NCBI GenBank assembly: GCA_945862545.1
Contig: CAMAYS010000008.1
Span: 1-32,086 of the forward strand
Reading direction: 5' to 3'
Source: Casp-actino8 sp945862545
GTDB lineage: Bacteria > Actinomycetota > Acidimicrobiia > Acidimicrobiales > Ilumatobacteraceae
Length of the DNA stretch: 32,086 bases
In this document: positions 1 through 8,670 of the stretch, piece by piece
How positions within the stretch are numbered: the first letter of the stretch is position 1
Layout of the letters: the number at the start of each line of letters is the position of its first letter
Program-made: the position numbers and the translations under genes
The notes under the pieces: model-generated
Database searches by the model: none
Told to the model about the DNA's origin: nothing
The model's input: only the letters and a program-made list of their open reading frames with translations

Positions 1-1
1 G

Positions 2-175
2 ATGCGTTGGACTGCGCTTTTGTTTCCCTTTGCGATGGCAGTCACCTTGGTGTACTTCGGCGAACACTATGTCACCGATATTCTCGCCGGCTGGGCATAT
101 GTCGCTGCCTCATTCTGGTTTTGGGATCGATGGGAGTCCAAGAGGGCAACCCGTTCTCCGCTAGCCTCGGAGTAA
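2..175 (+). CDS. PAP2-like membrane phosphatase, C-terminal fragment (5' end outside window)
   Basis: An open frame runs from the window edge to a TAA at 173-175, about 57 residues. It contains GEHYVTDILAGW, which resembles the last conserved motif of the PAP2 (type 2 phosphatidic acid phosphatase) superfamily. There the His is the catalytic base and the Asp orients it. A hydrophobic segment follows (AGWAYVAASFWFW), then a basic tail, as expected for the last transmembrane helix and cytoplasmic end. The family dephosphorylates lipid phosphates or transfers inositol phosphate at the membrane; the substrate cannot be told from this fragment. The FAD oxidase gene starts 13 bases downstream on the same strand, so the two may be cotranscribed. 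The fragment is too short for certainty, but the motif is quite specific. Confidence 0.7.
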   Translation: MRWTALLFPFAMAVTLVYFGEHYVTDILAGWAYVAASFWFWDRWESKRATRSPLASE

Positions 176-188
176 CCGAGGTGTCACA

Positions 189-1622
189 GTGAGTTCCGCC
201 AATCATCAAGCAGAGTTTGAATCTCTCAGTCTTGAGGCCATTGCCGATGCTGACCAATATCCCTATTGGCTTGAAGATGCCGATCAGCCAGTACCCCATC
301 CCACGCTGGTACGCAATGAAACATGCGATTTGTGCATCATCGGCGGTGGCTACACGGGTTTGTGGACAGCCGTCATCGCCAAAGAACGCGATCCTGCGCG
401 TGATGTTTTACTGATTGATGCTCAACAAGTTGGTGCAGCTGCTAGCGGCCGCAACGGTGGCTTTATGGATGCCTCACTGACTCACGGCATTACTAATGGC
501 CAGGAACGATTTCCGAAGGAACTCAAACTCCTTGAAGAACTTGGTATTGCCAATCTCAATGCGATTGAAGCCGCCATCAAGCACTACAAAATTGATTGCG
601 CTTTTGAGCGCAACGGAGTCATTGAAATCGGCACGACAGCGCATCCCCAGAGTTATCTGGATGACATGCATGATGAATATCTGCAGATCTCCTCACTGGG
701 ACAAAAGGTGACGTGGCTGGATCAAGAACAGATGCGCTCAGAGGTCAATTCGCCAACATACACGGGTGGATTGTGGGTCCATGACAGAGCGGCGATTGTC
801 GATCCGGCCCGCCTCGCCTGGGGTCTTAAAGCAGCCGCTCTTTCGTTAGGCGTGCGTATCTACGAAGACACGAAAGCCACATCTATTGAGAATGAAGGGG
901 CCGGCGTTTTAGTCACGACCCCCTTGGGAAAAATACAAGCACGTAAGGTTGCACTTGCAACAAATGCTTTCAAGCCACTATTGAAACGACTCAATAACTA
1001 CATTGCTCCGGTCTATGACTACTGCATGGTCACTGAGCCATTGACCCCAGAGCAGTTGCAAAGCATTGGCTGGCTGCGTCGTCAAGGACTCTCCGATATT
1101 CCCAATCAATTTCATTATTACCGTCTCACCGCCGACAACCGTATTTTGTGGGGTGGCTACGACGCGATTTATTATTTCGGTGGCAAGGTCTCCACCGAGT
1201 TGGAAAGTCGCCCTGAAAGTTGGGCTAAATTGAGCCGTCATTTTTTCCAAACATTTCCGCAACTTGAAGGTGTGAAGTTTTCCCATATGTGGGGTGGCGC
1301 CATTGATACCTGTTCGCGCTATTGCGTATTTTGGGGACAAGCCATGAAGGGTCGCGTCGGATATGCATTGGGTTACACGGGACTTGGTGTCGCCTCTTCA
1401 CGCTTCGGCGCTGAGGTCATGCTTGATCTCATTGATGGTCAAAAAACACAAGCCACACAAACGAAGTTTGTTCGTAGCAAGCCATTACCGTTTCCACCCG
1501 AACCATTCAAGTTCATTGGCATTCAGGCCACGCGTTGGAGTCTGAACCACGAAGATAAAACTGGCAAGCGCAACCTGTGGTTGAAGTCCTTAGACCGACT
1601 TGGCCTCGGTTTCGATAGTTAA
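189..1622 (+). CDS. FAD-dependent amine/D-amino-acid oxidase family protein (DAO fold)
   Basis: 477 residues. The dinucleotide-binding motif IIGGGYTG lies at residues 50-57 and is followed by an acidic strand end (LLIDAQ). The segment AAASGRNGGF near residues 83-92 is the flavin-contacting loop of the DadA/PuuB/GabB-type DAO family. Near the C-terminus, GYTGLGVASSRFG is the usual second FAD-binding segment. About 45 residues precede the Rossmann motif, which is common in the gamma-glutamylputrescine oxidase-like branch. The family oxidises amines or amino acids to imines, usually in the cytoplasm. The start is GTG, with GAGGTG 5-6 bases upstream serving as ribosome binding site. It follows the PAP2-like gene by 13 bases. 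The exact substrate is unknown; a polyamine or secondary amino acid is a reasonable guess. Confidence 0.88.
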   Translation: MSSANHQAEFESLSLEAIADADQYPYWLEDADQPVPHPTLVRNETCDLCIIGGGYTGLWTAVIAKERDPARDVLLIDAQQVGAAASGRNGGFMDASLTHGITNGQERFPKELKLLEELGIANLNAIEAAIKHYKIDCAFERNGVIEIGTTAHPQSYLDDMHDEYLQISSLGQKVTWLDQEQMRSEVNSPTYTGGLWVHDRAAIVDPARLAWGLKAAALSLGVRIYEDTKATSIENEGAGVLVTTPLGKIQARKVALATNAFKPLLKRLNNYIAPVYDYCMVTEPLTPEQLQSIGWLRRQGLSDIPNQFHYYRLTADNRILWGGYDAIYYFGGKVSTELESRPESWAKLSRHFFQTFPQLEGVKFSHMWGGAIDTCSRYCVFWGQAMKGRVGYALGYTGLGVASSRFGAEVMLDLIDGQKTQATQTKFVRSKPLPFPPEPFKFIGIQATRWSLNHEDKTGKRNLWLKSLDRLGLGFDS

Positions 1623-1668
1623 TCAGAGGCGTTCGATACCTCGTAGAACGAAGAGATCAGAGGCGTTC
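1622..1668. repeat. Two 13-bp direct repeats at the oxidase/thiolase convergent junction
   Basis: ATCAGAGGCGTTC occurs at 1622-1634 and again at 1656-1668, a 34-base period. The second copy is the end of the thiolase gene, including its stop codon read on the minus strand. The first copy lies beyond that stop. It looks like a short duplication of the thiolase tail, placed directly after the oxidase stop codon. Confidence 0.6.
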
Positions 1669-2814
1669 AATTATCGTGACGTTTGCCTGACCGCCACCTT
1701 CACACATTGTCTGCAGACCGAAACGGCCGCCTGTCCGCTCCAATTCATTGAGCAACGTCGTCATCAAGCGAGCGCCAGTCGCCCCTAACGGATGACCAAG
1801 AGCAATAGCACCACCATTGACATTGACCTTGGCGCGATCGCAACCGATTTCGCGCATCCACGCCATCACCACTGGGGCGAATGCCTCGTTGATTTCTACC
1901 AAGTCAATGTCATCAATAGTCATCCCCGCTTTGAGTAATGCTCTGCGAGTAGCGGGTATCGGTGCCGACAACATCATGATCGGATCATCAGCCAACACGC
2001 TCATGTGATGGATACGTGCTCGCGGCTTGAGACCATGCGTCTTCACCGCTAGTTCGTTGGCGATCAATAGCGCTGCCGAACCATCAGAAATCTGACTCGC
2101 ACAAGCTGCAGTCAAACGACCGCCAGGGGTCAGCGTCTGTAACGAACGAATCTTTTCCCAATTTGGTTCGCGGGGACCTTCATCATGCTGCACGCCATTC
2201 AGCGGGGCGATCTCATTTTCAAAACGACCCTCGGCGCGAGCCTTGATGGCTCGAACGTGTGACTCAACAGCAAACTCTTCCATCTCTTCACGCGACAGAT
2301 TCCATTTCTCAACCATCATTTCAGCGCCAACGAATTGACTCACTTCATTCGCCCCATAACGCGCGACCCAACCTGGTGAACCAGTAAAGGGATCCTCAAA
2401 TCCGAGGGCCTGTCCCGCCGTCATGGCAGATGAAATCGGGATCATGCTCATGTTTTGCACGCCACCGGCGACCACTAGATCCATCGTGCCGCTCATCACC
2501 GCTTGAGCAGCGAAATGCACCGACTGCTGAGCGGAACCGCATTGGCGGTCAATCGTGGTACCCGGTACATGTTGCGGGAGTCCAGCGGTCAACCAACATG
2601 TCCGAGCAATACAACCAGACTGCGGGCCGACTGAATCAACATTGCCAAAGACCACATCATCAACGGCACTCGGGTCAACTCCGGTGCGCTCCATCAAAGC
2701 CTTGATGCTGTGTGCTCCGAGATCGGCAGGGTGCACAGTTGACAAACCTCCACCTCGGCGACCAACAGGCGTGCGGACGGCGTCAATGATGTAGGCGGTA
2801 GGAATGTTGCTCAT
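1657..2814 (-). CDS. Thiolase (acetyl-CoA acyltransferase family)
   Basis: 385 residues from the ATG at 2814, the usual length of a thiolase. Catalytic residues are all present: the nucleophilic Cys92 in DRQCGSAQQS, His341 in GHPLGATGAR, and Cys371 in the C-terminal CEGGG motif. The N-terminus (AYIIDAVRTPVGRR) is typical. Thiolases either cleave 3-ketoacyl-CoA at the end of beta-oxidation or condense acetyl-CoA; with FadE- and FadD-like genes elsewhere in the window the degradative role is more likely, but this is inference. A GTG at 2823 would add three residues. I prefer ATG because a TAGCGT box lies 7 bases before it, matching the leaderless pattern seen throughout. It converges on the FAD oxidase with 34 bases between stops. 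Confidence 0.93.
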   Translation of the reverse strand: MSNIPTAYIIDAVRTPVGRRGGGLSTVHPADLGAHSIKALMERTGVDPSAVDDVVFGNVDSVGPQSGCIARTCWLTAGLPQHVPGTTIDRQCGSAQQSVHFAAQAVMSGTMDLVVAGGVQNMSMIPISSAMTAGQALGFEDPFTGSPGWVARYGANEVSQFVGAEMMVEKWNLSREEMEEFAVESHVRAIKARAEGRFENEIAPLNGVQHDEGPREPNWEKIRSLQTLTPGGRLTAACASQISDGSAALLIANELAVKTHGLKPRARIHHMSVLADDPIMMLSAPIPATRRALLKAGMTIDDIDLVEINEAFAPVVMAWMREIGCDRAKVNVNGGAIALGHPLGATGARLMTTLLNELERTGGRFGLQTMCEGGGQANVTIIERL

Positions 2815-2821
2815 GTATTCC

Positions 2822-2827
2822 ACGCTA
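2822..2827 (-). promoter_or_regulatory. -10-like box of thiolase gene (leaderless)
   Basis: TAGCGT on the minus strand, 7 bases before the ATG at 2814. It fits TANNNT and would start the transcript at or next to the start codon. No clear Shine-Dalgarno precedes the ATG. Confidence 0.5.
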
Positions 2828-2875
2828 ACCGCCGCAACCCAAACCAGCGATATCCGTAGCTATTTCGCTCAGCGA

Positions 2876-3571
2876 CTAGTTGACCGCGGCACCAAACACA
2901 TTGCCAACGGCCATAGTGAAAGCCATCGCCACCACACCGCCAAGGACAATGCGCAACATCGGCCGCCCTGGTTTTACACCACCAAAAGTCGCTGAAGTTG
3001 AACCGAGGCCCAAGAGCGCAAGGAAAACGACCCCAATGGTGACGCCAATTCTGTTCGAGTCTGACGTCAAGGCGGCAGCCAAAACTGGGATACCAGCGCC
3101 TACGGCAAATGATCCGGCGGAACTCACTGCGGCTTGAAATGGTTGCGCCAGATTCGCCCGATGAATACCAAGTTCTTCGGCGAGGTGAATCGTCAAAGCA
3201 TCGTGCTTCGTCAATTCTTCGGCCACTTCTTTTGCGAGAGCAGGAGATAATCCCTTGGACTGATAGATCGATGTCAATTCTGCAAGTTCACGTTCTGGGG
3301 TGTGTTCCAATTCCCAAATTTCCTTGGCGATATCGGCGCGTTCTGAATCACGTTGCGAACTCACTGACACGTATTCGCCGATGGCCATTGAGGCCGAACC
3401 TGCCACCAAGCCGGCCATTCCAGCGACCAAAATTGCATCTCGAGTCGCATCGGATGCAGCCACGCCGAGAATCAAACATGCTGTGGAAATGATGCCATCG
3501 TTGGCGCCAAGAACGGCAGCACGCAAAATACCCGTGCGCTGACTGAAATGTTTTTCGCCTTCTAATGACAT
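2876..3571 (-). CDS. VIT1/CCC1-family iron/manganese transporter
   Basis: 231 residues with the typical VIT arrangement. TM1 carries the LGANDGIISTACLILGV segment (residues about 20-37). TM2 is followed by the signature SMAIGEYVSVSSQRDSE, and a soluble acidic helical region rich in Glu spans about residues 75-135. Three more hydrophobic helices follow to the end. In the family the Glu-rich region binds metal and the protein moves Fe2+ or Mn2+ out of the cytoplasm. The length matches bacterial VIT proteins without a ferritin-like domain. The ATG at 3571 is preceded by TAGGTT with 6 bases between. It is divergent from prfC, and the thiolase gene lies downstream on the same strand, 61 bases away, with its own predicted promoter. 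Confidence 0.9.
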   Translation of the reverse strand: MSLEGEKHFSQRTGILRAAVLGANDGIISTACLILGVAASDATRDAILVAGMAGLVAGSASMAIGEYVSVSSQRDSERADIAKEIWELEHTPERELAELTSIYQSKGLSPALAKEVAEELTKHDALTIHLAEELGIHRANLAQPFQAAVSSAGSFAVGAGIPVLAAALTSDSNRIGVTIGVVFLALLGLGSTSATFGGVKPGRPMLRIVLGGVVAMAFTMAVGNVFGAAVN

Positions 3572-3577
3572 ATCCCC

Positions 3578-3607
3578 AACCTACTCCTGATTTTGTAAAC
3601 GTGCCAA
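3578..3607 (-). promoter_or_regulatory. Leaderless promoter of the VIT-family gene
   Basis: On the minus strand, TTGGCA (3602-3607) is followed by an 18-base spacer and TAGGTT (3578-3583). Six bases then lead to the ATG at 3571. This is the only -10 box in the window for which I also see a good -35 match (5 of 6 to TTGACA). Confidence 0.6.
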
Positions 3608-3633
3608 AGCCTTCACTTCGATCACTATGCCTG

Positions 3634-3639
3634 TACCCT
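3634..3639 (+). promoter_or_regulatory. Candidate -10 box of prfC
   Basis: TACCCT lies 9 bases before the prfC ATG at 3649, in the 77-base gap between prfC and the divergent VIT gene. The transcript would have only a few leader bases. No Shine-Dalgarno is visible, which supports a near-leaderless start. Confidence 0.4.
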
Positions 3640-3648
3640 CGTTATGCC

Positions 3649-5241
3649 ATGGAAACCAGCGACAATATCTCCGAAGAGGCCGTACGTCGTCGTACCTTCG
3701 CGATCATCAGTCATCCCGACGCTGGTAAGACGAGCCTCACTGAAAAATTCTTGCTGTACGCCGGAGCTGTTCAAGAAGCGGGTTCGGTACGCGCTCGCGC
3801 CGGGCAACGTTCGGCTACTTCAGACTGGATGGAGATGGAACGCCAACGTGGCATTTCTATCTCTTCCACGGTTCTGCAATTCCCCTATCGCGATCTTGTT
3901 TTCAACTTGCTGGACACTCCCGGTCACCGTGATTTCAGCGAAGACACCTACCGCGTGCTGGCAGCCGTGGATGCGGTGATCATGGTGCTTGACACTGCCA
4001 AGGGCATTGAAGCACAAACGCTCAAACTCTTCCATGTCTGTCGTTCACGCAATTTGCCAGTTCTCACCTTCTTCAACAAGTTTGATCGGCCAGGGCGCGA
4101 TCCACTCGAACTCTTGGATGAAGTGGAACAACAGATCGGACTCCGCCCAACGCCAGCCACATGGCCTGTCGGGCAGCCTGGTGACTTTCGCGGCACGATT
4201 GATCGTCGCACAGGTTTGTTCACGAAGTACACCCGCACTGCACGTGGTGCAGCGGCAGCTCCAGAAGAAATCGTTGATGCAGAACGGGCTGCCGCCGAAG
4301 AAGGTGACGCATGGAAAGTTGCCCTTGAATCTTGTTCTCTGCTTGATGCCATAGGCGCTGATGTTGATATCCCATCATTTCTCGCTGGTAAAAGCACTCC
4401 AGTCTTTGTGGGTTCCGCATTGACCAACTTTGGTGTGCGAGCGTTGCTCGATGCCGTCACCGAACTCGCCCCTGCCCCGTTACCTCGCCTTGACTTAGCG
4501 GAAAAAGAGCGACCACTAGAGAGTTCATTCTCTGGTTTTGTCTTCAAGATTCAAGCCAATATGGATCCCAATCACCGCGACCGTTTGGCGTTCGCACGCG
4601 TCTGCTCGGGCCACTTTGAACGTGGCATGGATGTCGACTGCACGCGCTCTGGTCGCTCCGTCGGAACTAAGTACGTCACCACAGCTTTCGGCAATGATCG
4701 CGAGACAATTGAAGAAGCCTTCCCCGGTGACATCATCGGACTCGTTAATGCTGGAGATCTGCGTATTGGTGACACAATTTATACAGGTAAAAAAGTTGAG
4801 TTCCCTGGCGTCCCTCGGTTTGCCCCGGAGGTTTTCGCCAGCGCACGACCTCTGGATCGCAGCAAAATCAAACAGTTCCGTAAAGGCATTGAGCAACTTG
4901 ACCAAGAAGGCGTGGTGCAAGTTTTGCGCGACCTTGACTTTGGTGACACCGAACCCGTTTTGGCTGCTGTGGGTGTCCTTCAGTTTGAGGTTTTCGCGTA
5001 CCGCTTGTCGAGTGAGTTTGGAGCCCCAACAGAAATCATTTCTTCTCCGTACCAAGCAATGCGTATCACCGACAAAGCAAGTGCCGATCGATTGAGGGCA
5101 ATTGGTGGTATTCGAATTTTGTATCGCAGCGATAATGAGATGGTTGCTCTTTTTGAGAACAAGTATCGGCTGCAGCGATTAGAAAAAGACGAGCCCGAAC
5201 TCACGCTCAAACTTGTGTTTGACGGCCAACCCGACTCCTAA
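3649..5241 (+). CDS. prfC: Peptide chain release factor 3 (translational GTPase)
   Basis: 530 residues from the ATG at 3649, almost the size of E. coli RF3 (529). All GTPase motifs are visible: G1 SHPDAGKTSLTE (about residues 21-32), G2 in RQRGISISS, G3 DTPGH, G4 NKFD. RF3-specific features are the DWMEMERQRGISI block and the C-terminal region with the GVLQFEVFAYRL segment. RF3 uses GTP to release RF1/RF2 from the ribosome after termination and helps post-peptidyl-transfer quality control. An upstream in-frame start at 3565 would add 28 residues that overlap the divergent VIT gene and do not resemble RF3, so I reject it. The gene converges with the DEAD-box helicase with 19 bases between stops. 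Confidence 0.96.
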   Translation: METSDNISEEAVRRRTFAIISHPDAGKTSLTEKFLLYAGAVQEAGSVRARAGQRSATSDWMEMERQRGISISSTVLQFPYRDLVFNLLDTPGHRDFSEDTYRVLAAVDAVIMVLDTAKGIEAQTLKLFHVCRSRNLPVLTFFNKFDRPGRDPLELLDEVEQQIGLRPTPATWPVGQPGDFRGTIDRRTGLFTKYTRTARGAAAAPEEIVDAERAAAEEGDAWKVALESCSLLDAIGADVDIPSFLAGKSTPVFVGSALTNFGVRALLDAVTELAPAPLPRLDLAEKERPLESSFSGFVFKIQANMDPNHRDRLAFARVCSGHFERGMDVDCTRSGRSVGTKYVTTAFGNDRETIEEAFPGDIIGLVNAGDLRIGDTIYTGKKVEFPGVPRFAPEVFASARPLDRSKIKQFRKGIEQLDQEGVVQVLRDLDFGDTEPVLAAVGVLQFEVFAYRLSSEFGAPTEIISSPYQAMRITDKASADRLRAIGGIRILYRSDNEMVALFENKYRLQRLEKDEPELTLKLVFDGQPDS

Positions 5242-5260
5242 AACTCACGTGTGCTTGTGC

Positions 5261-6745
5261 TTAGCGTCGGGGGCGACCACCGTTGCCACGAGCGGTTCCG
5301 TTACGCGCGCCGGGACGACCACCTTGACGGCCGTCAGCACGTACGCCACCACGACCTGACGGCCGTGTCGAAACACTCGAAACTTCAATTCCAGTCCAGG
5401 TTGCAGTTACTCCCGCTTTGGACAACAACTGACGCACTTCACTCACTTGTGCCGGCGAAGCCACGGTTACCACGCGACCAGCAGCACCAGCGCGCGCCGT
5501 ACGACCCGAGCGGTGGGTATAAGCCTTGTGCTCAATTGGTGGATCGGCGTGAACCACGAGAGGCACATCATCAACGTGAATTCCGCGAGCTGCAATGTCC
5601 GTGGCAACAAGAGCCGAGGCGGCTCCACTGGAAAACGCTGCCAAGTTCCGCTCACGAGCCGCCTGAGACAAGTTTCCGTGCATGTCAACGGCATTGATTC
5701 CGAAGGTCTTGAGTTTGACTGCCAATTGCTTGGCGCGATGTTTTGTGCGTGTGAAAATAACAACACGCTCACTGCGCGCCAACTCGGCAACGGCTTCCAA
5801 GCGATTCGCATCATCAACGACCAGAACGCTGTGATCTAGAAGTACGGGTGCTTCAATTTCTGCAGCGTGCGAAACGGGGTTATTCAAGTAACGCGAAACG
5901 ATGGCGTCAACTCCCCCAGCCAATGTGGCGGAGAACAACATCCGTTGTCCGACCTTTGGTGTGGCATCAAGAATCCGCTTAACCATTGGCAAGAAACCTT
6001 GATCTGCCATATGGTCCGCTTCGTCAATAATCGTGATTTCAATACGATCAAGCTTTGCGTCACCTTCACCCATGTGATCGACTAAGCGACCTGGGCAAGC
6101 CACAACAATTTCTGCACCAGCGCGTAGACCATCGCGCTGAGGTCCATGACCCACACCACCGAAAACGGTGATCACACGTAATCCGCAGGCTGTTGCCAAA
6201 GGATCAATGACTGCTGCGACCTGACTTGCGAGTTCACGTGTCGGAACAAGAATCAAAGCGCGGGGTCGGTTGGCCTGACGAGCAACCTTGGTAGCTGCCA
6301 AACGGGCAATCAAGGGCAAGGCGAACGCCAGAGTTTTTCCTGATCCTGTGCGGCCTTGGCCCAAGACATCGCGACCAGCCAACGAGTCTGGCAAGGTGAC
6401 GCTTTGAATTGAGAACGGCTCGGTGACTCCACCAGCGGCAATGATGCCAGCCAAATTCGCAGGAACGCCAAGTTTGACGAATCCATTATCGGGACCAACT
6501 TCGATTGCGATCACCGAAGGCTTCTTGGGAGCAAAGTTTGAAGCAGCAGTTGAGCCGCCTTCAGGACGAAAACCGCGACGGTCATCACGACGCGCCGCGG
6601 ACTTATTACGGGATTGATTGTTGGGCTTAGTGCGCGCCTTGCCTGCGGTGGCACGGCCACTTGAAGCTGCACCAGCAGTCGTAGAGGTACCGTCAGAACG
6701 ACGTCGGGGCGTGGTCGGACGACCAGTTGAAGTGGATGGGGACAT
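5261..6745 (-). CDS. DEAD-box ATP-dependent RNA helicase
   Basis: 494 residues. After a basic, low-complexity N-terminus of about 80 residues rich in Ser, Thr, Arg and Lys come the helicase motifs in order: Q-motif region (FVKLGVPANLAGIIAAGG), motif I GRTGSGKT, Ia PTRELA, Ib CPGRLVDHM, II DEAD, III SAT, IV VVIFTRT, V ATDIAARGIHVD, VI HRSGRTARAG. The C-terminus is a Gly/Arg-rich tail (GGRPGARNGTARGNGGRPRR), typical of RNA-binding extensions in RhlE/CsdA-like helicases. The role is probably ribosome assembly or mRNA unwinding, especially in the cold. The ATG at 6745 has AAAGGA 10 bases upstream. The longer reading at 6793 would use the leader RNA as coding sequence and is unlikely. Confidence 0.95.
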   Translation of the reverse strand: MSPSTSTGRPTTPRRRSDGTSTTAGAASSGRATAGKARTKPNNQSRNKSAARRDDRRGFRPEGGSTAASNFAPKKPSVIAIEVGPDNGFVKLGVPANLAGIIAAGGVTEPFSIQSVTLPDSLAGRDVLGQGRTGSGKTLAFALPLIARLAATKVARQANRPRALILVPTRELASQVAAVIDPLATACGLRVITVFGGVGHGPQRDGLRAGAEIVVACPGRLVDHMGEGDAKLDRIEITIIDEADHMADQGFLPMVKRILDATPKVGQRMLFSATLAGGVDAIVSRYLNNPVSHAAEIEAPVLLDHSVLVVDDANRLEAVAELARSERVVIFTRTKHRAKQLAVKLKTFGINAVDMHGNLSQAARERNLAAFSSGAASALVATDIAARGIHVDDVPLVVHADPPIEHKAYTHRSGRTARAGAAGRVVTVASPAQVSEVRQLLSKAGVTATWTGIEVSSVSTRPSGRGGVRADGRQGGRPGARNGTARGNGGRPRR

Positions 6746-6834
6746 GAGGGGTGTTTCCTTTGACAGGTGCCGCGAACCTGTCTGGGATGACACGCATCGC
6801 TCGGACGAACCTTCGTCCCGGCTGCGTCACCCTA
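6746..6834 (-). promoter_or_regulatory. Structured 5' leader of the DEAD-box helicase gene
   Basis: The 117-base gap upstream of the helicase contains a candidate -10, TAGGGT (6829-6834, minus), giving a leader of about 77 bases. Two hairpins lie in it. One has a 7-bp stem GACAGGT/ACCTGTC (6762-6768 with 6776-6782, 7-base loop) that directly abuts the AAAGGA ribosome binding site (6756-6761). The other is GGACG/CGTCC (6803-6807 with 6814-6818, 6-base loop, two further A-T pairs possible). Most genes here have no leader at all, so this one stands out. Cold-shock helicases in other bacteria are often controlled through long structured leaders. A control function here is inference. Confidence 0.5.
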
Positions 6835-6862
6835 CCCGCAGCACCATCACAAACGGGTGGAT

Positions 6863-8647
6863 CTATGAAATCAGGGTGAGTCCGCGCATGTCACCTTCGG
6901 CACGCCATTGCTCTAAGACCTGCACAAAGGCCACAGGCCCGCCTCCGTAGCTACCACTTTGCACACCGCGCGCAGCGGGCTTTCCTTCGTTGTTGTAGTA
7001 ACCGGGAGTACACGATTCCAAAAACTGGATGTTGTTCTGGGACAAAGAAATAATCCGCTCCACCCACCACTCTTCAGATTTTTCGGTGACTTCAATGCGC
7101 TTGATGTTATTCGTTTGAGCGTGCTCCAGAATGTGCGCAATATGCCGCGCTTGTTCCTCAAGCATGTGTGGGAAGTTGACGGTGAATCCAGACTGCACCC
7201 CACTCACAATGAAACAGTTCGGAAAGCCATGACTGTGAAAGCCATGGAAAGTACGCGCCCCATCTTGCCAATGCTCAGTGAGTGACTTTCCGCCGATTCC
7301 ATAAATCTCATAACCAGCGCGACGACTGAAGTTTGTTCCCACTTCAAAACCAGTGGCATAAATCAAACAATCAACTTCATACTCAACGCCCTTGACTACG
7401 ACACCTTTTTCAGTGACGCAGTCCACGCCTAGGCCATCGGTATCAATTAATTCAACCGTCGGCCTATTGAACGTCGCCAAATAATCATCATGGAAACATG
7501 GTCGTTTACAGAACTGTCGATACCAGGGCTTGAGATGTTCGGCCGTGCTGGGATCACTGACAATGTTTTCCACGCGGGAACGAATCTGTTCCATCTTTTC
7601 AAAGTCAGCTAGTTCAAGATTGCGCGCCAAACCTTCTGGCGAGAGATCGGGACTGGCGTCTTGGCGTAAGCGAATCAACAAATTGCCAATGATGTCGGTC
7701 CAACCGTCATTGACTAGGTCAACTTCAGCGAAACCTCCACTGACTAAAGCATTGAAATTATTCATCCGCTCTTTTTGCCAACCTGGTTCGAGGCTCGCTG
7801 CCCATTGCGGATCTGTTGGGCGATTATTTCGCACATCAATCGACGAAGGGGTGCGCTGAAAAACGAACAATTGGTCAGCATTCGCTCCAAGATGGGGCAC
7901 ACATTGAACGGCAGTCGCGCCAGTTCCAATAATTCCGATGCGCTTCCCTTTGAGTTTCGATAAACCGCCGTTTGAATCACCACCGGTGTACTCATAATCC
8001 CAACGACTGGTGTGGAAAGTGTGGCCCTTGAAGGTTTCTATGCCTTTGATGCCTGGCAACTTTGGCCGATGTAGCGGCCCATTGGCCATGACCACATAAC
8101 GGGCGCGCATTTGATCGCCACGATTAGTACGAATGACCCAGCGCAACTGCGCCTCATCCCAACGCAGTTCAGTGACCTCGGTTTGCAAACACGCATTGCG
8201 ATAAAGATCAAAATGTCGAGCGATGGCTCGACTGTGCTCCAAAATCTCCGGCGCCTGAGAATACTTTTGAGTCGGGATGTAGCCGATCTCTTCTAACAAT
8301 GGCAGGTAGATATACGACTCCACATCACAGGCCGCTCCTGGATAGCGATTCCAGTACCACGTGCCACCGAAGTCGCCACCCTTTTCAATCATCCGAATAT
8401 CTTCAATGCCTGCTTCACGCAAACGTGCGCCTGCCAACAACCCGCCGAAGCCACCGCCAATAACAGCCACCTCTACTTCGTCGAAAAGTGGCTCACGGGT
8501 CACCGAGTCCATGTATGGGTCTTGAAGATATTCGGCGAAGTCAGAGATATCGGTGTACTGCTCGTTACCTTCGGCACGCAGACGCTTATCACGCTCAAAC
8601 CGATATTTCTGACGCAATTCTTGTGGATCAAATTCTGTTGTCGTCAT
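6863..8647 (-). CDS. Flavin-containing Baeyer-Villiger-type monooxygenase
   Basis: 594 residues. The FAD-binding motif GGGFGG is at residues 64-69 and an NADPH-binding motif IGTGATA is near 240-246. Between them is the BVMO fingerprint FxGxxxHxxxWD, seen as FKGHTFHTSRWD at about 206-217. The enzyme class inserts oxygen next to a ketone using NADPH and O2, turning ketones into esters or lactones. An N-terminal extension of about 57 residues precedes the Rossmann fold, as in the larger BVMOs acting on bulky cyclic or steroid ketones. I start at the ATG at 8647, which has GGGGGA a few bases upstream. A longer reading to 8707 would overlap the upstream kinase-like gene by 37 bases. It follows that gene by 23 bases and is probably in its operon. 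Confidence 0.92.
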   Translation of the reverse strand: MTTTEFDPQELRQKYRFERDKRLRAEGNEQYTDISDFAEYLQDPYMDSVTREPLFDEVEVAVIGGGFGGLLAGARLREAGIEDIRMIEKGGDFGGTWYWNRYPGAACDVESYIYLPLLEEIGYIPTQKYSQAPEILEHSRAIARHFDLYRNACLQTEVTELRWDEAQLRWVIRTNRGDQMRARYVVMANGPLHRPKLPGIKGIETFKGHTFHTSRWDYEYTGGDSNGGLSKLKGKRIGIIGTGATAVQCVPHLGANADQLFVFQRTPSSIDVRNNRPTDPQWAASLEPGWQKERMNNFNALVSGGFAEVDLVNDGWTDIIGNLLIRLRQDASPDLSPEGLARNLELADFEKMEQIRSRVENIVSDPSTAEHLKPWYRQFCKRPCFHDDYLATFNRPTVELIDTDGLGVDCVTEKGVVVKGVEYEVDCLIYATGFEVGTNFSRRAGYEIYGIGGKSLTEHWQDGARTFHGFHSHGFPNCFIVSGVQSGFTVNFPHMLEEQARHIAHILEHAQTNNIKRIEVTEKSEEWWVERIISLSQNNIQFLESCTPGYYNNEGKPAARGVQSGSYGGGPVAFVQVLEQWRAEGDMRGLTLIS

Positions 8648-8670
8648 CGTTCCCCCAGTGAGATCAAAAT

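Noticed and set aside
3565..3648. Upstream extension of prfC by 28 codons
   Set aside because: It overlaps the divergent VIT gene start and covers the promoter zone; RF3 length and N-terminus fit the ATG at 3649.
3948..4547. Antisense open frame of 199 codons inside prfC
   Set aside because: Low-complexity Ser/Arg/Ala composition, no start signal, fully inside a conserved GTPase gene.
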